Of a DNA stretch of 64,000 nt, positions 1-9,518 are shown piece after piece. The position numbers were made by a program, and so were the translations under genes. The stretch covers positions 194,485-258,484 of the forward strand of contig NZ_STGW01000004.1 of assembly GCF_004912195.1 (NCBI RefSeq). The letters are read 5' to 3'. Within the stretch, counting starts at the first letter, position 1. Every line of letters begins with the position of its first letter. Below the pieces are notes generated by a model that did not search any database, was not told where the DNA came from, and saw only the letters and a list, made by a program, of their open reading frames with translations. Source of the stretch: Nocardioides caeni (GTDB lineage Bacteria > Actinomycetota > Actinomycetes > Propionibacteriales > Nocardioidaceae).

Positions 1-1014
1 TCGGTGACCTGCTCGAGGAGCAGGGGGCCGATGCCCTCGACCCTCGCCACCCCGTCACACTGCCCGGCAAGGACCTCGGCAGCGATGTGGACCACGATCT
101 CGGCGCGCTTGCGCCGCCACTTCGGCGGACTCGCCTCGGGAGCGGGCTGGGCGTCGGGCTGGGTGGCGGTGTCGGTTTCGGTTTCGGTTTCGGGGTGGGG
201 GCCGTCGAGGAAGCGGGCTGCGGCGTGGGGGTCGGCCATCAGCTCGACCGCACGGGCGCGGAACTGGTCCATGGTCGGCACGTCGTCCTCGTGGGCTGGG
301 ACATGGTCCTCGGCCAGTCTGGTCGCGATCACGGTGGTGGTCTCGTGGAACAGCTCCGAGGCCGCGGTCGACAGCCTCATCCCCACGCCCTGGACATCAG
401 CACCCAGGGTGGCGCCATCGACAGCGCCAAGTGCCTGGCCGACACGACGACGGCGCAACCACACTCCTTGTCGTGCTTCGTCGGCGGCGATACGGGCGCG
501 GTGGGCGTCGGGGTCGGCCTCGATGACCTTGGCCTCGGCGATCACCAGCACCCGCCCCGGTGATTCGTGCCGGGCGGCGGCGACGGCGAGGTCGACGACC
601 TGGGCCTGTTCGGGGGTGAGGCGGCGTGCCAGCGCGGCGGTCTTGCGGGCCACCCACAGCTCCAGGTCGAGGCCCTTGACCGCGTCGTAGACGTTGGGCA
701 GGCGGTGGCGCAGGTCGAGGAAGTCAGCGGCCTTGTTCTTGGTGGCGATGACGCCGGCGTGGGCGGCGATCGCGAACTCCTCGAAACACAGCTCCGCGAC
801 CCTCGGCGTCCCTTCCCCGCCGAGGCGGATCAGCCGGTCGCCCCCCGAACCGCACCGGCACCGCCCCCGGCGTCTCTTGCGGGTCGCTCGAGTGGAGGTC
901 GCACCAAGCCAGCAACCGGTCCATGCCCTCGACATCCCCACGGCGCCTCGCGAGCACCCCGTCCTCCTCCGCGGCAAGGACCGCCGCCGGAGTGAGATCG
1001 AGGAGAGAGGACAT
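1..1014 (-). pseudogene. DUF222-type HNH endonuclease gene, frameshifted and running off the window
   Basis: The N-terminal frame starts at an ATG at 1014 (MSSLLDLTPAAVLAAEEDG) and matches DUF222 proteins, which usually carry a C-terminal HNH nuclease domain. It continues as DLHSSDPQETPGAVPVRFGG. At a run of six Cs on the + strand (841-846) the frame is lost. Removing one base restores DRLIRLGGEGTPRVAEL and an uninterrupted reading frame down to base 1 that includes typical DUF222 segments such as ARRLTPEQAQVVDLAVAA. The HNH part would lie beyond the window. This is either a genuine one-base insertion or a homopolymer sequencing error. The family is common in many copies in Nocardioides; its biological role is not settled. 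Confidence 0.8.
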
Positions 1015-1352
1015 GACCACAGCATCGGACAAGGCTCCGACACAAACCCGACCATGACCGTCGCTGCGATCGTTCATCGAGGAGCTTGCGCAGCAAGCGT
1101 CGCGATACGCCGATGCCTTCAGCTCCCGACTGGCCCGGTCCGGCGTACGGCTTGCGGGGTCTCGAGACGGCCGTGGCCGGCCTCCTCGACCACCACGGGC
1201 CGGCAGTCAGTCGGGAACAACGACGTGCGGCAGGGCCCAGCCCGGCTGGTCACCGACGCCGGAGGACCAGCCCGGGGTCGGGTGCGTTGACCTGACGGCC
1301 CGAAGCGTCGGTAGTCAAGCGGATCGAACGCCTCTCGATACCGCAGCGACGG
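1015..1352. other. Intergenic region without a recognisable gene
   Basis: This is the region upstream of the broken DUF222 gene and downstream of the small membrane protein gene. The only structure I see is a short inverted repeat (GCTTGC, 3-base gap, GCAAGC) at 1084-1098. Open frames here have no recognisable protein content. Confidence 0.5.
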
Positions 1353-1544
1353 TCAGCGCCGGGCCGCGGGGAGCGTCCGATGCGGCACCTCGTCACGGAC
1401 GTACCAGGCAACCCAGGTGACGGGAAAGAAGACCGCCGCCACTCCCGCGAGCACCACGGACGTCCCTCGGCAGCGGGCACCGAGACCGGTGAGGACAGCC
1501 AGAGCCACGACTCCGCCAATCGCTGCCACTGCCATCACGATCAC
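1353..1544 (-). CDS. Small two-helix membrane protein
   Basis: A 63-residue protein with two hydrophobic stretches, roughly residues 2-22 and 29-48, separated by a short polar loop (ARCRG), with a basic C-terminus. The start is either GTG at 1544 or ATG at 1535, three codons in; neither has a strong ribosome binding site. I do not recognise a family. It lies divergent from the lipoprotein gene at 1625. The clean hydrophobic pattern makes it more believable than the other frames here, but it remains hypothetical. Confidence 0.5.
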   Translation of the reverse strand: MIVMAVAAIGGVVALAVLTGLGARCRGTSVVLAGVAAVFFPVTWVAWYVRDEVPHRTLPAARR

Positions 1545-1624
1545 GTCGTCAGTATCGTCGCCGACCCGCGAGCGCGCCAGAGGCTCTGATGGAACCGAAG
1601 GCGGCCGGAGAGCGTCATCGAGTC

Positions 1625-2131
1625 ATGAGGATGTCGCGGGTGGGCGCTGCCGTGCTGGGGGTCCTGATGCTTGCGGCCTGCTCGTCGGAGAGCTCCGACG
1701 ACGCTCCGGAGGCAGGGTCGCCGGCGTCCCCGTCGATGCCAGAGTCCCCGTCGGGAGCGGTCGGCGACGACAGCGCGGTGAGTTGCGTCGAGGAGTACTC
1801 CCCCGCCGCCGTCAACGGCCGGGGCTTCGCGTTCGACGGCACAGTGGTGGAGGTCGGTCCGGGCACGACGGACCGGCCGGGCAAGGGGCGGCTGAACTAC
1901 GCGGGCGTGACCTTCGCCGTCGAGACGTGGTTCGTGGGCGGGTCGGGACCGACGGTGAGCGTCGACATGGCCGCGCCCGAGTCCGGCTGGGAGACAGGCA
2001 CGCGGTTGCTGGTGAGCGGCGAGTCGCGGTACGGCGAGGGCGTGATGGAGGACGGCATCGCGTGGATGTGCGGCTTCACCCGCTACCACGACGAGGACAC
2101 CGCAGCCGCGTGGGCGGCGGCGACCGACTGA
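1625..2131 (+). CDS. Secreted lipoprotein of unknown function
   Basis: The protein begins MRMSRVGAAVLGVLMLAAC, a typical lipoprotein signal with the lipidated cysteine at residue 19. A low-complexity Ser/Pro/Glu linker follows (to about residue 55), then a roughly 110-residue globular part containing two cysteines (SCVEEYSP and WMCGFTRY) that could form a disulfide outside the membrane. The domain resembles small OB-fold-like secreted actinobacterial proteins, but I cannot name a family. I chose the ATG at 1625 because the signal peptide begins there; an in-frame ATG lies upstream at 1589. Confidence 0.75.
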   Translation: MRMSRVGAAVLGVLMLAACSSESSDDAPEAGSPASPSMPESPSGAVGDDSAVSCVEEYSPAAVNGRGFAFDGTVVEVGPGTTDRPGKGRLNYAGVTFAVETWFVGGSGPTVSVDMAAPESGWETGTRLLVSGESRYGEGVMEDGIAWMCGFTRYHDEDTAAAWAAATD

Positions 2132-2164
2132 CCTCGACAGCCGGCCGTCGACGGGCTACCGTCA

Positions 2165-2188
2165 ATCTGCACACGAACGTGTGCAGAT
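2165..2188. promoter_or_regulatory. Perfect 11-bp-arm palindrome, probable repressor operator
   Basis: Arms ATCTGCACACG and CGTGTGCAGAT are perfect inverted repeats separated by two bases (AA). The site ends 16 bases before the GTG start of the DUF2236 gene at 2205. Size and geometry fit a dimeric helix-turn-helix repressor such as a TetR-family protein. No regulator gene is adjacent. Confidence 0.6.
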
Positions 2189-2204
2189 AAGGCAGGATGC
2201 TCCC

Positions 2205-3125
2205 GTGCGCACCCCGAGGACGCCGACCCGGCTGGCCGACACCTTCACCACGGTCGGTACGACGAGCAGCGTCGCCAACATCGTGATGCAGCTGTCGCTG
2301 CCGCCGGTGGGCGAGGGCGTCAGCGAGAGCCGGGTCGTCTCCGGCAGCCCGCGCCGGCGGCCGGTGAAGCGCGCGCGGACCACCGCGACCTACCTCGCCC
2401 TCGCCACCCTCGGCACCGAGGACGACCGCGCGGTCATGCGCGAGGCGATCGCCGAGGTCCACCGCGCCGTCCACTCCACACCCGAGAGCCCGGTCCGCTA
2501 CAGCGGCAATGCAGCCGACCTGCAGCTGTGGGTGGCCGCCTGCCTCTTCCGCTTCTTCCTCGACCAGTTCACGACGCTCTACGGCCCGCTCGACCGAGCC
2601 GCGCTCGACCAACTGGTCGCCAACGCCGCGCCGCTGGCGACCGGACTCAACGTGAAGCCCGCCGACTGGCCGCAGGACTGGCCCGCCTTCGAGACCTACT
2701 GGGACTCGATGCTCCCCCGCCTCGCCATCTCGCAGGAGGTACGCCGCGACTTCGAGTCCCTCGCCGACCTGAGCTTCCTCGCCGAGGCGTGGGGCGGCCC
2801 CGGTCGGCTGCTGAGCGCGGTGTTCGGTCCGACGTACCACCTGATGACGCGGGGCAACCTGCCGTCGCACTTCCGCGACCTCATGAGGTGGTCGTGGACC
2901 GACGCCGACCAGCGGCGCTTCGAGCGGGTGTTGTGGCTGCAGCGCTGGGCCGACCGGCTCGGCAACCGCTCGGTGATCCGGCTCTTCTACCGGCTGCACG
3001 TGTGGGACTTCCGGCTCCGGCGCCGGCTCGGCATCCCTGTCCTGGGCAGGCTGCGGCTCTCCGAGGCGATGATCCGCGACGGTGGCGGGCAGCGGCGGTG
3101 GCTGAGGAGGAGCGCGCGGGGCTGA
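2205..3125 (+). CDS. DUF2236 (MpaB/latex-clearing-like) oxygenase-family protein
   Basis: A protein of about 306 residues that I assign to the DUF2236 family, which includes rubber oxygenase Lcp and the fungal MpaB oxygenase and binds heme in characterised members. Supporting features are the TRLADTF start, the helical core with AADLQLWVAACLFRFFLDQF and YGPLDRAALDQLV, and a basic Arg-rich C-terminus. The GTG at 2205 is preferred because AGGCAGGA lies 7-15 bases upstream; an in-frame GTG upstream at 2181 falls inside the palindrome and has no binding site. It is transcribed alone, and the palindrome at 2165-2188 suggests ligand-controlled repression. The substrate cannot be read from sequence. 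Confidence 0.75.
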   Translation: MRTPRTPTRLADTFTTVGTTSSVANIVMQLSLPPVGEGVSESRVVSGSPRRRPVKRARTTATYLALATLGTEDDRAVMREAIAEVHRAVHSTPESPVRYSGNAADLQLWVAACLFRFFLDQFTTLYGPLDRAALDQLVANAAPLATGLNVKPADWPQDWPAFETYWDSMLPRLAISQEVRRDFESLADLSFLAEAWGGPGRLLSAVFGPTYHLMTRGNLPSHFRDLMRWSWTDADQRRFERVLWLQRWADRLGNRSVIRLFYRLHVWDFRLRRRLGIPVLGRLRLSEAMIRDGGGQRRWLRRSARG

Positions 3126-3145
3126 GTCACGAGGTCGGCTGCGGG

Positions 3146-3184
3146 CGTCTCGTGACGCTCGCTGGCGCTCGCTCCTCGACGACC
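3146..3184 (-). repeat. Degenerate half copy of the palindromic intergenic repeat
   Basis: Read on the minus strand this stretch contains GTCGTCGAGGAGCGAGCGCC and CAGCGAGCGTCACGAGACG, close to the left arm of the elements at 39247-40175. It lies between the DUF2236 gene and flgB. It is a single diverged half element. Confidence 0.5.
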
Positions 3185-3353
3185 AGAGGGCTCGATCGGC
3201 CGGACTATTCAGGACCAAGTCCCAGAGATCCTGGCTCAGGTCGTCGGGCACGGGACCGATCGGGGGCGGTGAGCGACGGAATGCTCATCCCCGCCGAAGG
3301 ACCGGCACCGAATGCGTCGACCTGGTCGACGCCTTCCTCAGGAGACGCCTGAA

Positions 3354-3713
3354 GTGTCCTTCGCAGCGACTGATGCCGTCGGCTTCGTGTTGCACACCGC
3401 GATCAACGGACTGTCCCTGCGCCAGCAGGTGACGGCCGACAACATCGCCAATGTCGACACCCCCGGCTTCCGGGCCCGCGCCGTGGACTTCGAGTCCGCG
3501 CTGCGCGACGCCATCGACCGCGGTCGCGCCACGGGCAGCTCCCTCGGCCTGTCGGTCCAGGCGACCGAGACTCCTGTCGGTGCCAACGACAACAACGTGG
3601 ACCTGCGCAACGAGACGATCGCGGCGATCCAGACGCAGTACCAGTACCAGGTGATGAGCCGCGCGATCAGCGACCGCGACACCCGGATCTCCACGATGGG
3701 GGCTGCGTTCTGA
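3354..3713 (+). CDS. flgB: Flagellar proximal rod protein FlgB
   Basis: 119 residues, the usual FlgB length. The diagnostic N-terminal rod motif is present ([20 protein letters not shown]) and a C-terminal helix [18 protein letters not shown] matches rod proteins. FlgB joins FlgC and FliE in the proximal rod above the MS ring. The start is a GTG at 3354 with AGGAG at 3340-3344; no upstream start has such a site. It is the first gene of a 26-gene collinear cluster and overlaps flgC by one base (TGATG). I could not recognise a clear sigma-28-type promoter in the 228 bases upstream. Confidence 0.95.
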   Translation: MSFAATDAVGFVLHTAINGLSLRQQVTADNIANVDTPGFRARAVDFESALRDAIDRGRATGSSLGLSVQATETPVGANDNNVDLRNETIAAIQTQYQYQVMSRAISDRDTRISTMGAAF

Positions 3714-4105
3714 TGGGCGCCTTCGACACCCTGCGCATCGCGAACACCTCGCTCGGCGCCCACCAGGTGTGGCTCGACGCCGTCGCCGGCAACATCGCCA
3801 ACGTCAACACCGTCCGCTCCACCGACCAGGACGCCTTCCAGGCGACCTACGTGATCATGGACGGCCTCGAGGACGGCGGCGTCGACGTCACCGGCTTCGC
3901 GAAGTCCGACCCCGAGGGCCGGATCGTCCACAACCCCGAGCACCCCCTGGCGGACGAGGACGGCTACGTCCGCCTCCCCGAGATCGACATGTCCGCCCAG
4001 ATGGGGCAGCTCGTCATGGCGCAGCGCGGCTACCAGGCCTCGGTGCAGATGACCAAGACCGCCCAGGACACCTACACCGCAGCCCTGCAGATCGGGAGCC
4101 GGTGA
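3713..4105 (+). CDS. flgC: Flagellar proximal rod protein FlgC
   Basis: 130 residues. The N-terminal segment [21 protein letters not shown] is the conserved rod motif, and the C-terminus ([17 protein letters not shown]) is the hallmark FlgBC/FlgEFGK helix that packs in the rod core. It starts by a one-base TGATG overlap with flgB, so translation is probably coupled. It is exported by the type III apparatus encoded downstream. Confidence 0.96.
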   Translation: MGAFDTLRIANTSLGAHQVWLDAVAGNIANVNTVRSTDQDAFQATYVIMDGLEDGGVDVTGFAKSDPEGRIVHNPEHPLADEDGYVRLPEIDMSAQMGQLVMAQRGYQASVQMTKTAQDTYTAALQIGSR

Positions 4106-4110
4106 TCGCC

Positions 4111-4443
4111 ATGAGCATCTCCCCCATGGAGTTCCCCTCCCTGTCCGGCATTTCCGGCATCGGCGGGATCGCGCCCGCGTCCCTGACCCCGAGCACCGCC
4201 GTCCAGGCGACGCCGGGCACCGACACCGAGTTCGGCTCCCTCGTCCTCGACGGCCTCGACCGGCTCGAGGGCCTGACCGACAAGGCCGACGGCCTGGCGG
4301 TCCAGGCCGCGACCGGCGACCTCGAGAACATCCACGACTACACGATCGCCGCCAGTGAGGCCTCGGTCGCCAGCCAGCTCACCGTGGCGCTGCGCAACAA
4401 GGGCATCGAGGCCTTCAACGAGATCATGCGGATGCAGGTCTGA
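4111..4443 (+). CDS. fliE: Flagellar hook-basal body adaptor FliE
   Basis: About 110 residues. The C-terminal half ([20 protein letters not shown] and [18 protein letters not shown]) is the conserved FliE region that joins the MS ring to the rod. The N-terminal 35 residues are a flexible Ser/Gly/Ile segment. The start may be ATG at 4111 or GTG at 4102, the latter overlapping the flgC stop as GTGA; a GGGAG at 4094-4098 sits between good spacings for either. Confidence 0.92.
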   Translation: MSISPMEFPSLSGISGIGGIAPASLTPSTAVQATPGTDTEFGSLVLDGLDRLEGLTDKADGLAVQAATGDLENIHDYTIAASEASVASQLTVALRNKGIEAFNEIMRMQV

Positions 4444-4456
4444 GGGCGACTGAGTA

Positions 4457-6052
4457 ATGGCACAGACGATGCAACAGAAGCTCCAGGGCTCCCTCACCCG
4501 AGGCCGCGACACGTTCGCGGCCTTCACCGCCGGCCAGAAGGCCGTCGCCGTCATCGGTACGGCGGCGCTGCTCATCGCGGCGTTCATGGTCTTTCGCTGG
4601 GTGTCGGCCCCCAGCTATGCGCCGCTCTATTCGAACCTGTCCGGCGAGGACGCCAGCGCGGTGATCGAGGAGCTCGAGGCCAAGGGCATCCCCTATGAGG
4701 TGTCCGGCGGTGGCGGCACGATCATGGTGCCGCGCGCCGACGTCTACACGACGCGCATCGCCCTGTCCGGCGAGGGCCTTCCCGGCAACTCCGAGGGCGG
4801 CTACGCCCTCCTGGACGGCAACAGCCTCTCCACCTCGGAGTCGCAGGAGCGCACCAACCTCAAGCGGGCGATGGAGGGCGAGCTCGCCATGACCATCGAG
4901 GCCATCGACGGCGTCGAGACCGCCGTCGTGCACCTCGCGATGCCCGAGAAGCAGGTCTTCTCCGACGACCAGGACCCGACCACCGCGTCGGTCCTCGTCG
5001 CGACCTCGGCCGGCGACGAGCTCACCGAGGAGAGCGTCCAGACGATCGTCCACCTGGTCTCGTCGAGCATCCCCGCGCTCGACGCAAAGAAGGTCACCGT
5101 GAGCGACTCCACCGGCAAGCTGCTCACTGCCGACACCGCGGAGGGCAGCGCGGGCGCGGCCTCCACGCGGGCCAAGCAGGTCGAGGCCTTCGAGTCCTCG
5201 ACCCAGGGCAAGATCCAGGCCGCCCTCGACAACGTCCTCGGCGCCGGCAACTCCTCGACGACCGTCACCGCCGACCTCGACTTCGACAAGTCCACGGTCA
5301 ACAGCCGCACCTACGGCTCGAGCGAGGGCGTGCCGCCGCTGTCGGAGTCGACGTCGACCGAGACCTACAACGGGACCGGCCAGCCCGACACGACCGGAGG
5401 CGTCGTCGGCTCCGACGGCGAGATGGACCCAGCCGCAGCCGGGACCGGCGACAACAGCTATCGCAAGTCCGACACGACCCGGGACAACCCCGTCGACGAG
5501 ACCGTCGAGACGCGCGAGGCCGCGCCGGGCAAGGTCAACTCGCTGCACGTCGGCGTCATCCTCGACGCCACGGCGGCCGCGGCCATCCAGCCCGAGGTCA
5601 TCGAGGACACCATCGCCAGCGCCGTCGGCATCGACGCCGAGCGCGGCGACACCATCGACGTCACCGCCCTGCCCTTCGACCGCTCCGCGCAGGACGCAGC
5701 CGCCAAGGAGCTCGCCGCCGCCGAGGCCGCCAAGGCCGCAGCGAGCCGCAAGGACCTCTATCGCAACCTCGGCATCGCCGGCGGCATCGCGCTGATGGTG
5801 TTGCTGGCCTGGTTCCAGGCACGGCGTCGCGCCGCGGCGCGGGCCGAGGCGACGGCGTACCTCGTCGAGCAGCTCAAGCTCGACCAGGCCAAGCGCACTC
5901 CCGAGCTCGAGACCCCGGCACTGGCCGCGCTCGAGTCCGCCGAGAACGACGAGGAGGAGTCCATGCGCGAGGAGCTCATCGCCCTGGTCGAGAAGCAGCC
6001 CGAGGACGTGGCCGCTCTCCTCCGCGGCTGGCTGGTGGAGCCGCGCCCGTGA
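4457..6052 (+). CDS. fliF: Flagellar MS-ring protein FliF
   Basis: 531 residues, the normal FliF length. One transmembrane helix lies near residues 29-47 and a second near 435-452. Between them is the YscJ-like ring-building domain (YAPLYSNLSGEDASAVIEEL and VETAVVHLAMPEKQVF). The C-terminal cytoplasmic tail ends EDVAALLRGWL, the standard FliG-binding helix. FliF forms the membrane ring around the export gate on which the switch is mounted. It overlaps fliG by four bases (GTGA). Confidence 0.97.
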   Translation: MAQTMQQKLQGSLTRGRDTFAAFTAGQKAVAVIGTAALLIAAFMVFRWVSAPSYAPLYSNLSGEDASAVIEELEAKGIPYEVSGGGGTIMVPRADVYTTRIALSGEGLPGNSEGGYALLDGNSLSTSESQERTNLKRAMEGELAMTIEAIDGVETAVVHLAMPEKQVFSDDQDPTTASVLVATSAGDELTEESVQTIVHLVSSSIPALDAKKVTVSDSTGKLLTADTAEGSAGAASTRAKQVEAFESSTQGKIQAALDNVLGAGNSSTTVTADLDFDKSTVNSRTYGSSEGVPPLSESTSTETYNGTGQPDTTGGVVGSDGEMDPAAAGTGDNSYRKSDTTRDNPVDETVETREAAPGKVNSLHVGVILDATAAAAIQPEVIEDTIASAVGIDAERGDTIDVTALPFDRSAQDAAAKELAAAEAAKAAASRKDLYRNLGIAGGIALMVLLAWFQARRRAAARAEATAYLVEQLKLDQAKRTPELETPALAALESAENDEEESMREELIALVEKQPEDVAALLRGWLVEPRP

Positions 6053-7086
6053 GCCTCATGACGATCAACCCCAACGGCAGCGCGCTGGCGCAGCTGGGCG
6101 TCCGCAAGGCCGCGATCCTCCTGATCCAGCTCGGCAAGGAGCGCGCCGCGCAGGTGATGGCGCACCTCAACGACGCCGAGGTCGAGGGCATCTCCGCCGA
6201 GATCGCCCGCCTCGACGCCGTGTCGGCCAACGAGACCAGCCAGGTGCTGAGCGAATTCCACGACCTCGCCGTCGCCCACGCCCACGTCACCCAGGGCGGC
6301 TTCAACTTCGCGCAGCAGCTGCTCGAGCAGTCCCTCGGCCCCGAGCGGGCCAAGGAGATCATGGAGCGGCTGCACGCCGCCGCGGTCCAGATGCCCTTCC
6401 AGTTCCTGCACCGCGCCGACCCTGCCCAGCTGCGCGGCTTCATCGCCGACGAGCACCCGCAGGTGATCGCGCTCGTGCTCGCCCACATGGCGGCCGACAA
6501 GGCCTCTCTGCTGCTCAGCGGCCTGCCCGCCCACCAGCAGGCGGTCGTGGCCCACCGGATCGCGGTGATGGACCGGACCTCCCCCGAGATCGTCCGCACG
6601 GTGGAGAGCATCCTCGAGCGCAAGCTCTCCTCGATGCTGCAGCCCACCGAGGTCTCCCGCGTCGGCGGCGTCGACCCGCTCGTCAACATCATCAACCGCT
6701 CCGACCGCCCGACCGAGCGCCAGATCGTCGAGGGCCTCGAGGGACTGGACCCGGCGCTCGCCGACGAGGTCAAGAGCCGGATGTTCATGTTCGAGGACAT
6801 CGTCGGCCTCGACGACCGCTCGGTGCAGCAGGTGCTGCGCCAGGTCGACACGGCCGAGCTCGCCCTCGCCCTCAAGGGCGTCAGCGAGACCGTCCGCACC
6901 AAGATCACGGGCAACCTGTCCGAGCGCGCCGCCGAGAACCTGCTCGACGAGGTCGAGCTCCTCGGCGCCGTCCGTCTCGCCCAGGTCGAGGAGGCGCAGC
7001 AGAGCATCATCCGCACCATCCGCCAGCTCGAGGAGCAGGGCCAGATCATGGTCCGGCGAGGGAACGACGATGAGTTCATCGTCTGA
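6049..7086 (+). CDS. fliG: Flagellar motor switch protein FliG
   Basis: 345 residues with the N-terminal FliF-binding domain (RKAAILLIQLG), the middle-domain EHPQ motif (ADEHPQVIALVLAHM) and the C-terminal charged torque helix (FEDIVGLDDRSVQQVLRQVD). FliG couples MotA movement to rotor rotation. The start is GTG at 6049, with an in-frame ATG at 6058 as alternative. The 3' end overlaps fliH by 17 bases. Confidence 0.97.
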   Translation: MSLMTINPNGSALAQLGVRKAAILLIQLGKERAAQVMAHLNDAEVEGISAEIARLDAVSANETSQVLSEFHDLAVAHAHVTQGGFNFAQQLLEQSLGPERAKEIMERLHAAAVQMPFQFLHRADPAQLRGFIADEHPQVIALVLAHMAADKASLLLSGLPAHQQAVVAHRIAVMDRTSPEIVRTVESILERKLSSMLQPTEVSRVGGVDPLVNIINRSDRPTERQIVEGLEGLDPALADEVKSRMFMFEDIVGLDDRSVQQVLRQVDTAELALALKGVSETVRTKITGNLSERAAENLLDEVELLGAVRLAQVEEAQQSIIRTIRQLEEQGQIMVRRGNDDEFIV

Positions 7087-7747
7087 CGCCCGAGGGGCCA
7101 CCACGGTCACCGTGCCCGCGCTCCCCGAGCTGCGGGTCGGCACCTGGACCCGCCGGGGCGGCGACACGCTGCTCGGCGACGAGGTGACCGAGTCGCTGCT
7201 GGCCGGCGTGGCGGCCGAGACCCGCGACGCCGCCCGCGCCCAGGGGTACGCCGTGGGGTGGGCCGAGGGTCGACGGGCGGCCGCCGAGGAGGCAGCCGAG
7301 GAGGCCAGTCGCCGCGCCTCCGTGCACGCCGCTGCCGAGGCGCGCCACGAGCTGGAGCACCGCGCCGCCCTCGACGCGTTGGCCACCGCCGCCCGCGACG
7401 TCCGGGGCCTCCTCGACGGGCTCGCCGCCGCGGTCGAGCACCAGGCCACGGACCTGGCACTGGCCCTGGTGACCGAGCTGGTGGGGCAGGCCGTCGCCAT
7501 CGCGACCCCGGCCGACGTCGTCGCGCGCGTGCTGCAGGTGCTGCCGCCCGCGCCGGTGGCCACGGTCCGGCTGCACCCTTCGGTAGCCGCAGCTGCAGCC
7601 GCCGCCGACCTGGCGGACCGGGGCCTCGTCGTCGTCGCCGACGCACGCCTCGACCGCGCCGACGCACTCGTCGAGACCGACAGCGGTGCCGTGACCGACC
7701 TGCGCATCGCCGAGGCGATGGCACGGGTGCGGGAGGTCCTGTCGTGA
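7070..7747 (+). CDS. fliH: Flagellar export stator protein FliH
   Basis: 225 residues. Assigned from its place between fliG and fliI and from its make-up: an Ala/Glu-rich coiled coil near residues 55-110 followed by a compact C-terminal domain resembling the V/F-ATPase peripheral stalk. FliH binds the ATPase FliI and delivers it to the export gate. Sequence identity within the family is low, as is usual. Overlaps of 17 bases with fliG and four with fliI support coupled translation. Confidence 0.85.
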   Translation: MSSSSDARGATTVTVPALPELRVGTWTRRGGDTLLGDEVTESLLAGVAAETRDAARAQGYAVGWAEGRRAAAEEAAEEASRRASVHAAAEARHELEHRAALDALATAARDVRGLLDGLAAAVEHQATDLALALVTELVGQAVAIATPADVVARVLQVLPPAPVATVRLHPSVAAAAAAADLADRGLVVVADARLDRADALVETDSGAVTDLRIAEAMARVREVLS

Positions 7748-9069
7748 ACGCCCTCTCCCCCGCCGTCCTCGACCGCGCCCTCGATGCGGCGCGCCCCCTC
7801 GAGCTGGGCACGGTCGCCGAGATCGTCGGCCTGCAGCTGGAGGTCCGCGGCGTCCCCACCGCCGCCGTCGGCGACCTGCTCGAGATCCGCACCTCCGACG
7901 CGCAGGGCCCGCTGCTCGCGGAGGTCGCCGCCCTGCGCCCCGGCACCGCCGTCTGCCTGCCCCTCGGCACCACCACCGGCGTGCGGGTCGGCGACCACGT
8001 CCGCCCCACCGGCGCACCCCTGCACGTCCGGGTCGGCGACGCCCTCCGGGGCCGCGTGCTCGACGGCCTCGGCCGGCCGATCGACGGCGGCACCCCGCTC
8101 GACCTCGTCGACGGTCTCGAGCTGGTCTCGACCGAGCACCCCACGCCCGACGCCCTGGCCCGGCCGCGGATCACCGAGCCGCTCGGCCTCGGTGTCCGTG
8201 CGCTCGACGCGCTCGTCCCGGCCGGTCGGGGCCAGCGGCTCGGCATCATGGCCGGCTCCGGCGTCGGCAAGTCGTCGCTGCTGTCGATGATCGCGCGCGG
8301 CACCGACGCCCAGGTCAACGTGATCGCCCTCGTCGGCGAGCGCGGCCGCGAGGTCCGCGAGTTCATCGACGGCGACCTCGGACCCGAGGGTCTGGCCCGC
8401 TCCGTCGTCGTCGTCGCCACCTCCGACGCTCCCGCCGTCGAGCGGCTGCGCGCCGCCTTCACCGCGACCCGGATCGCCGAGTGGTTCCGCGACAGCGGCC
8501 AGGACGTGCTGCTCATGATGGACTCGCTGACCCGCGTCGCGATGGCGCAGCGCGAGATCGGCCTGTCCGCCGGCGAGCCGCCCGCGACCCGCGGCTACCC
8601 GCCCAGCGTCTTCGGCCTGCTGCCCCGTCTCCTCGAGCGCGCCGGCACCGCCGCCGCGGGCTCCATCACCGGTCTCTACACCGTCCTCGTCGAGGGCGAC
8701 GACCTGCAGGACCCGATCGGCGACACCGCCCGCTCGATCCTCGACGGCCACGTCGTGCTCTCCCGCGAGCTCGCCACTGCCGGACACTTCCCCGCCATCG
8801 ACGTCCTCGAGTCGATCTCCCGCGTCCACGGCGCCGTCACCACCCCCGCGCAGAAGCAGGCGGCTGCGCTGCTCCGCCGGATGATGGCCGCCCACCGCAA
8901 CGTCAAGGAGCTCGTCGAGATCGGCGCGTACGTCGCCGGGGCCGACACCTACGCAGACGCGGCCCTGGAGCGTCGGGTCGCCATCGAGGACTTCCTGCGC
9001 CAAGACATGGGCGACACCACCGCACCCGCCGACACCTGGGGCCGACTCGCCGGGCTGGTGGCCCCGTGA
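7744..9069 (+). CDS. fliI: Flagellum-specific export ATPase FliI
   Basis: 441 residues, starting at GTG 7744 in a GTGA overlap with fliH. Walker A is AGSGVGKSS near residues 170-178. The Walker B region is [20 protein letters not shown], and the conserved [12 protein letters not shown] segment follows. It is a homohexameric ATPase related to F1-beta that unfolds export substrates and releases chaperones at the base of the flagellum. The longer open frame reaching upstream lies in the wrong frame of fliH and is not coding. Confidence 0.97.
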   Translation: MNALSPAVLDRALDAARPLELGTVAEIVGLQLEVRGVPTAAVGDLLEIRTSDAQGPLLAEVAALRPGTAVCLPLGTTTGVRVGDHVRPTGAPLHVRVGDALRGRVLDGLGRPIDGGTPLDLVDGLELVSTEHPTPDALARPRITEPLGLGVRALDALVPAGRGQRLGIMAGSGVGKSSLLSMIARGTDAQVNVIALVGERGREVREFIDGDLGPEGLARSVVVVATSDAPAVERLRAAFTATRIAEWFRDSGQDVLLMMDSLTRVAMAQREIGLSAGEPPATRGYPPSVFGLLPRLLERAGTAAAGSITGLYTVLVEGDDLQDPIGDTARSILDGHVVLSRELATAGHFPAIDVLESISRVHGAVTTPAQKQAAALLRRMMAAHRNVKELVEIGAYVAGADTYADAALERRVAIEDFLRQDMGDTTAPADTWGRLAGLVAP

Positions 9070-9518
9070 GCACGCGCCCCCACCCCGCCGACCGCGGTCT
9101 CGCCGCCGTCGCCCGGGTCCGCGAGGTCCGCGAGACCGACAGCCGGATCGGCCTGCAGCAGATGCTCGCCGAGCAGGCGTCGGTCGCCGGTCGCCTGGCC
9201 GCGCTCGAGCAGGGTCTCGCCAACGCTGCGGTGCCGGCCGTCACCACGCCCGCCGCGCTCCTCGCCGACCGCACCGCGCTCACCGGCGCCGGTGTCCTCA
9301 TCGGCGAGACCCGCACCGCCCTCGACCACGCCCAGGTCCTCACCGCGGAGTCCCGCGCCCGCTGGACGACCGACAAGACCCGGCTCGCCGCGGTCGAGCA
9401 CCTCCTCGAGCGACGGGCGGCAGGGCGTCGTACCGCTGCGGCACGGGCGGAGGCGCGCGACGCCGACGACCTCGCCGGGCAGGCCTGGGCCCGCAACCGA
9501 GCGGGGGCACGCCGATGA
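9066..9518 (+). CDS. fliJ: Probable flagellar export chaperone FliJ
   Basis: 150 residues, almost entirely helical, with heptad-like Arg/Glu/Ala repeats as expected for the two-helix coiled coil of FliJ, the F1-gamma-like stalk of the export ATPase. Position directly after fliI with a GTGA overlap is the main evidence; sequence conservation in this family is too low to prove it by eye. Confidence 0.75.
   Translation: MSTRPHPADRGLAAVARVREVRETDSRIGLQQMLAEQASVAGRLAALEQGLANAAVPAVTTPAALLADRTALTGAGVLIGETRTALDHAQVLTAESRARWTTDKTRLAAVEHLLERRAAGRRTAAARAEARDADDLAGQAWARNRAGARR

Noticed and set aside
3126-3353. Sigma-28-type promoter before flgB
   Set aside because: I found no TAAA...GCCGATAA-like pair at suitable spacing; I cannot support a promoter call.
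5758-9003. A 1081-codon open frame on the minus strand
   Set aside because: It is antisense to fliF, fliG, fliH and fliI, which all have clear family motifs. Long antisense frames are expected at this GC content, and the translation is low-complexity Arg/Gly/Ala/Asp.
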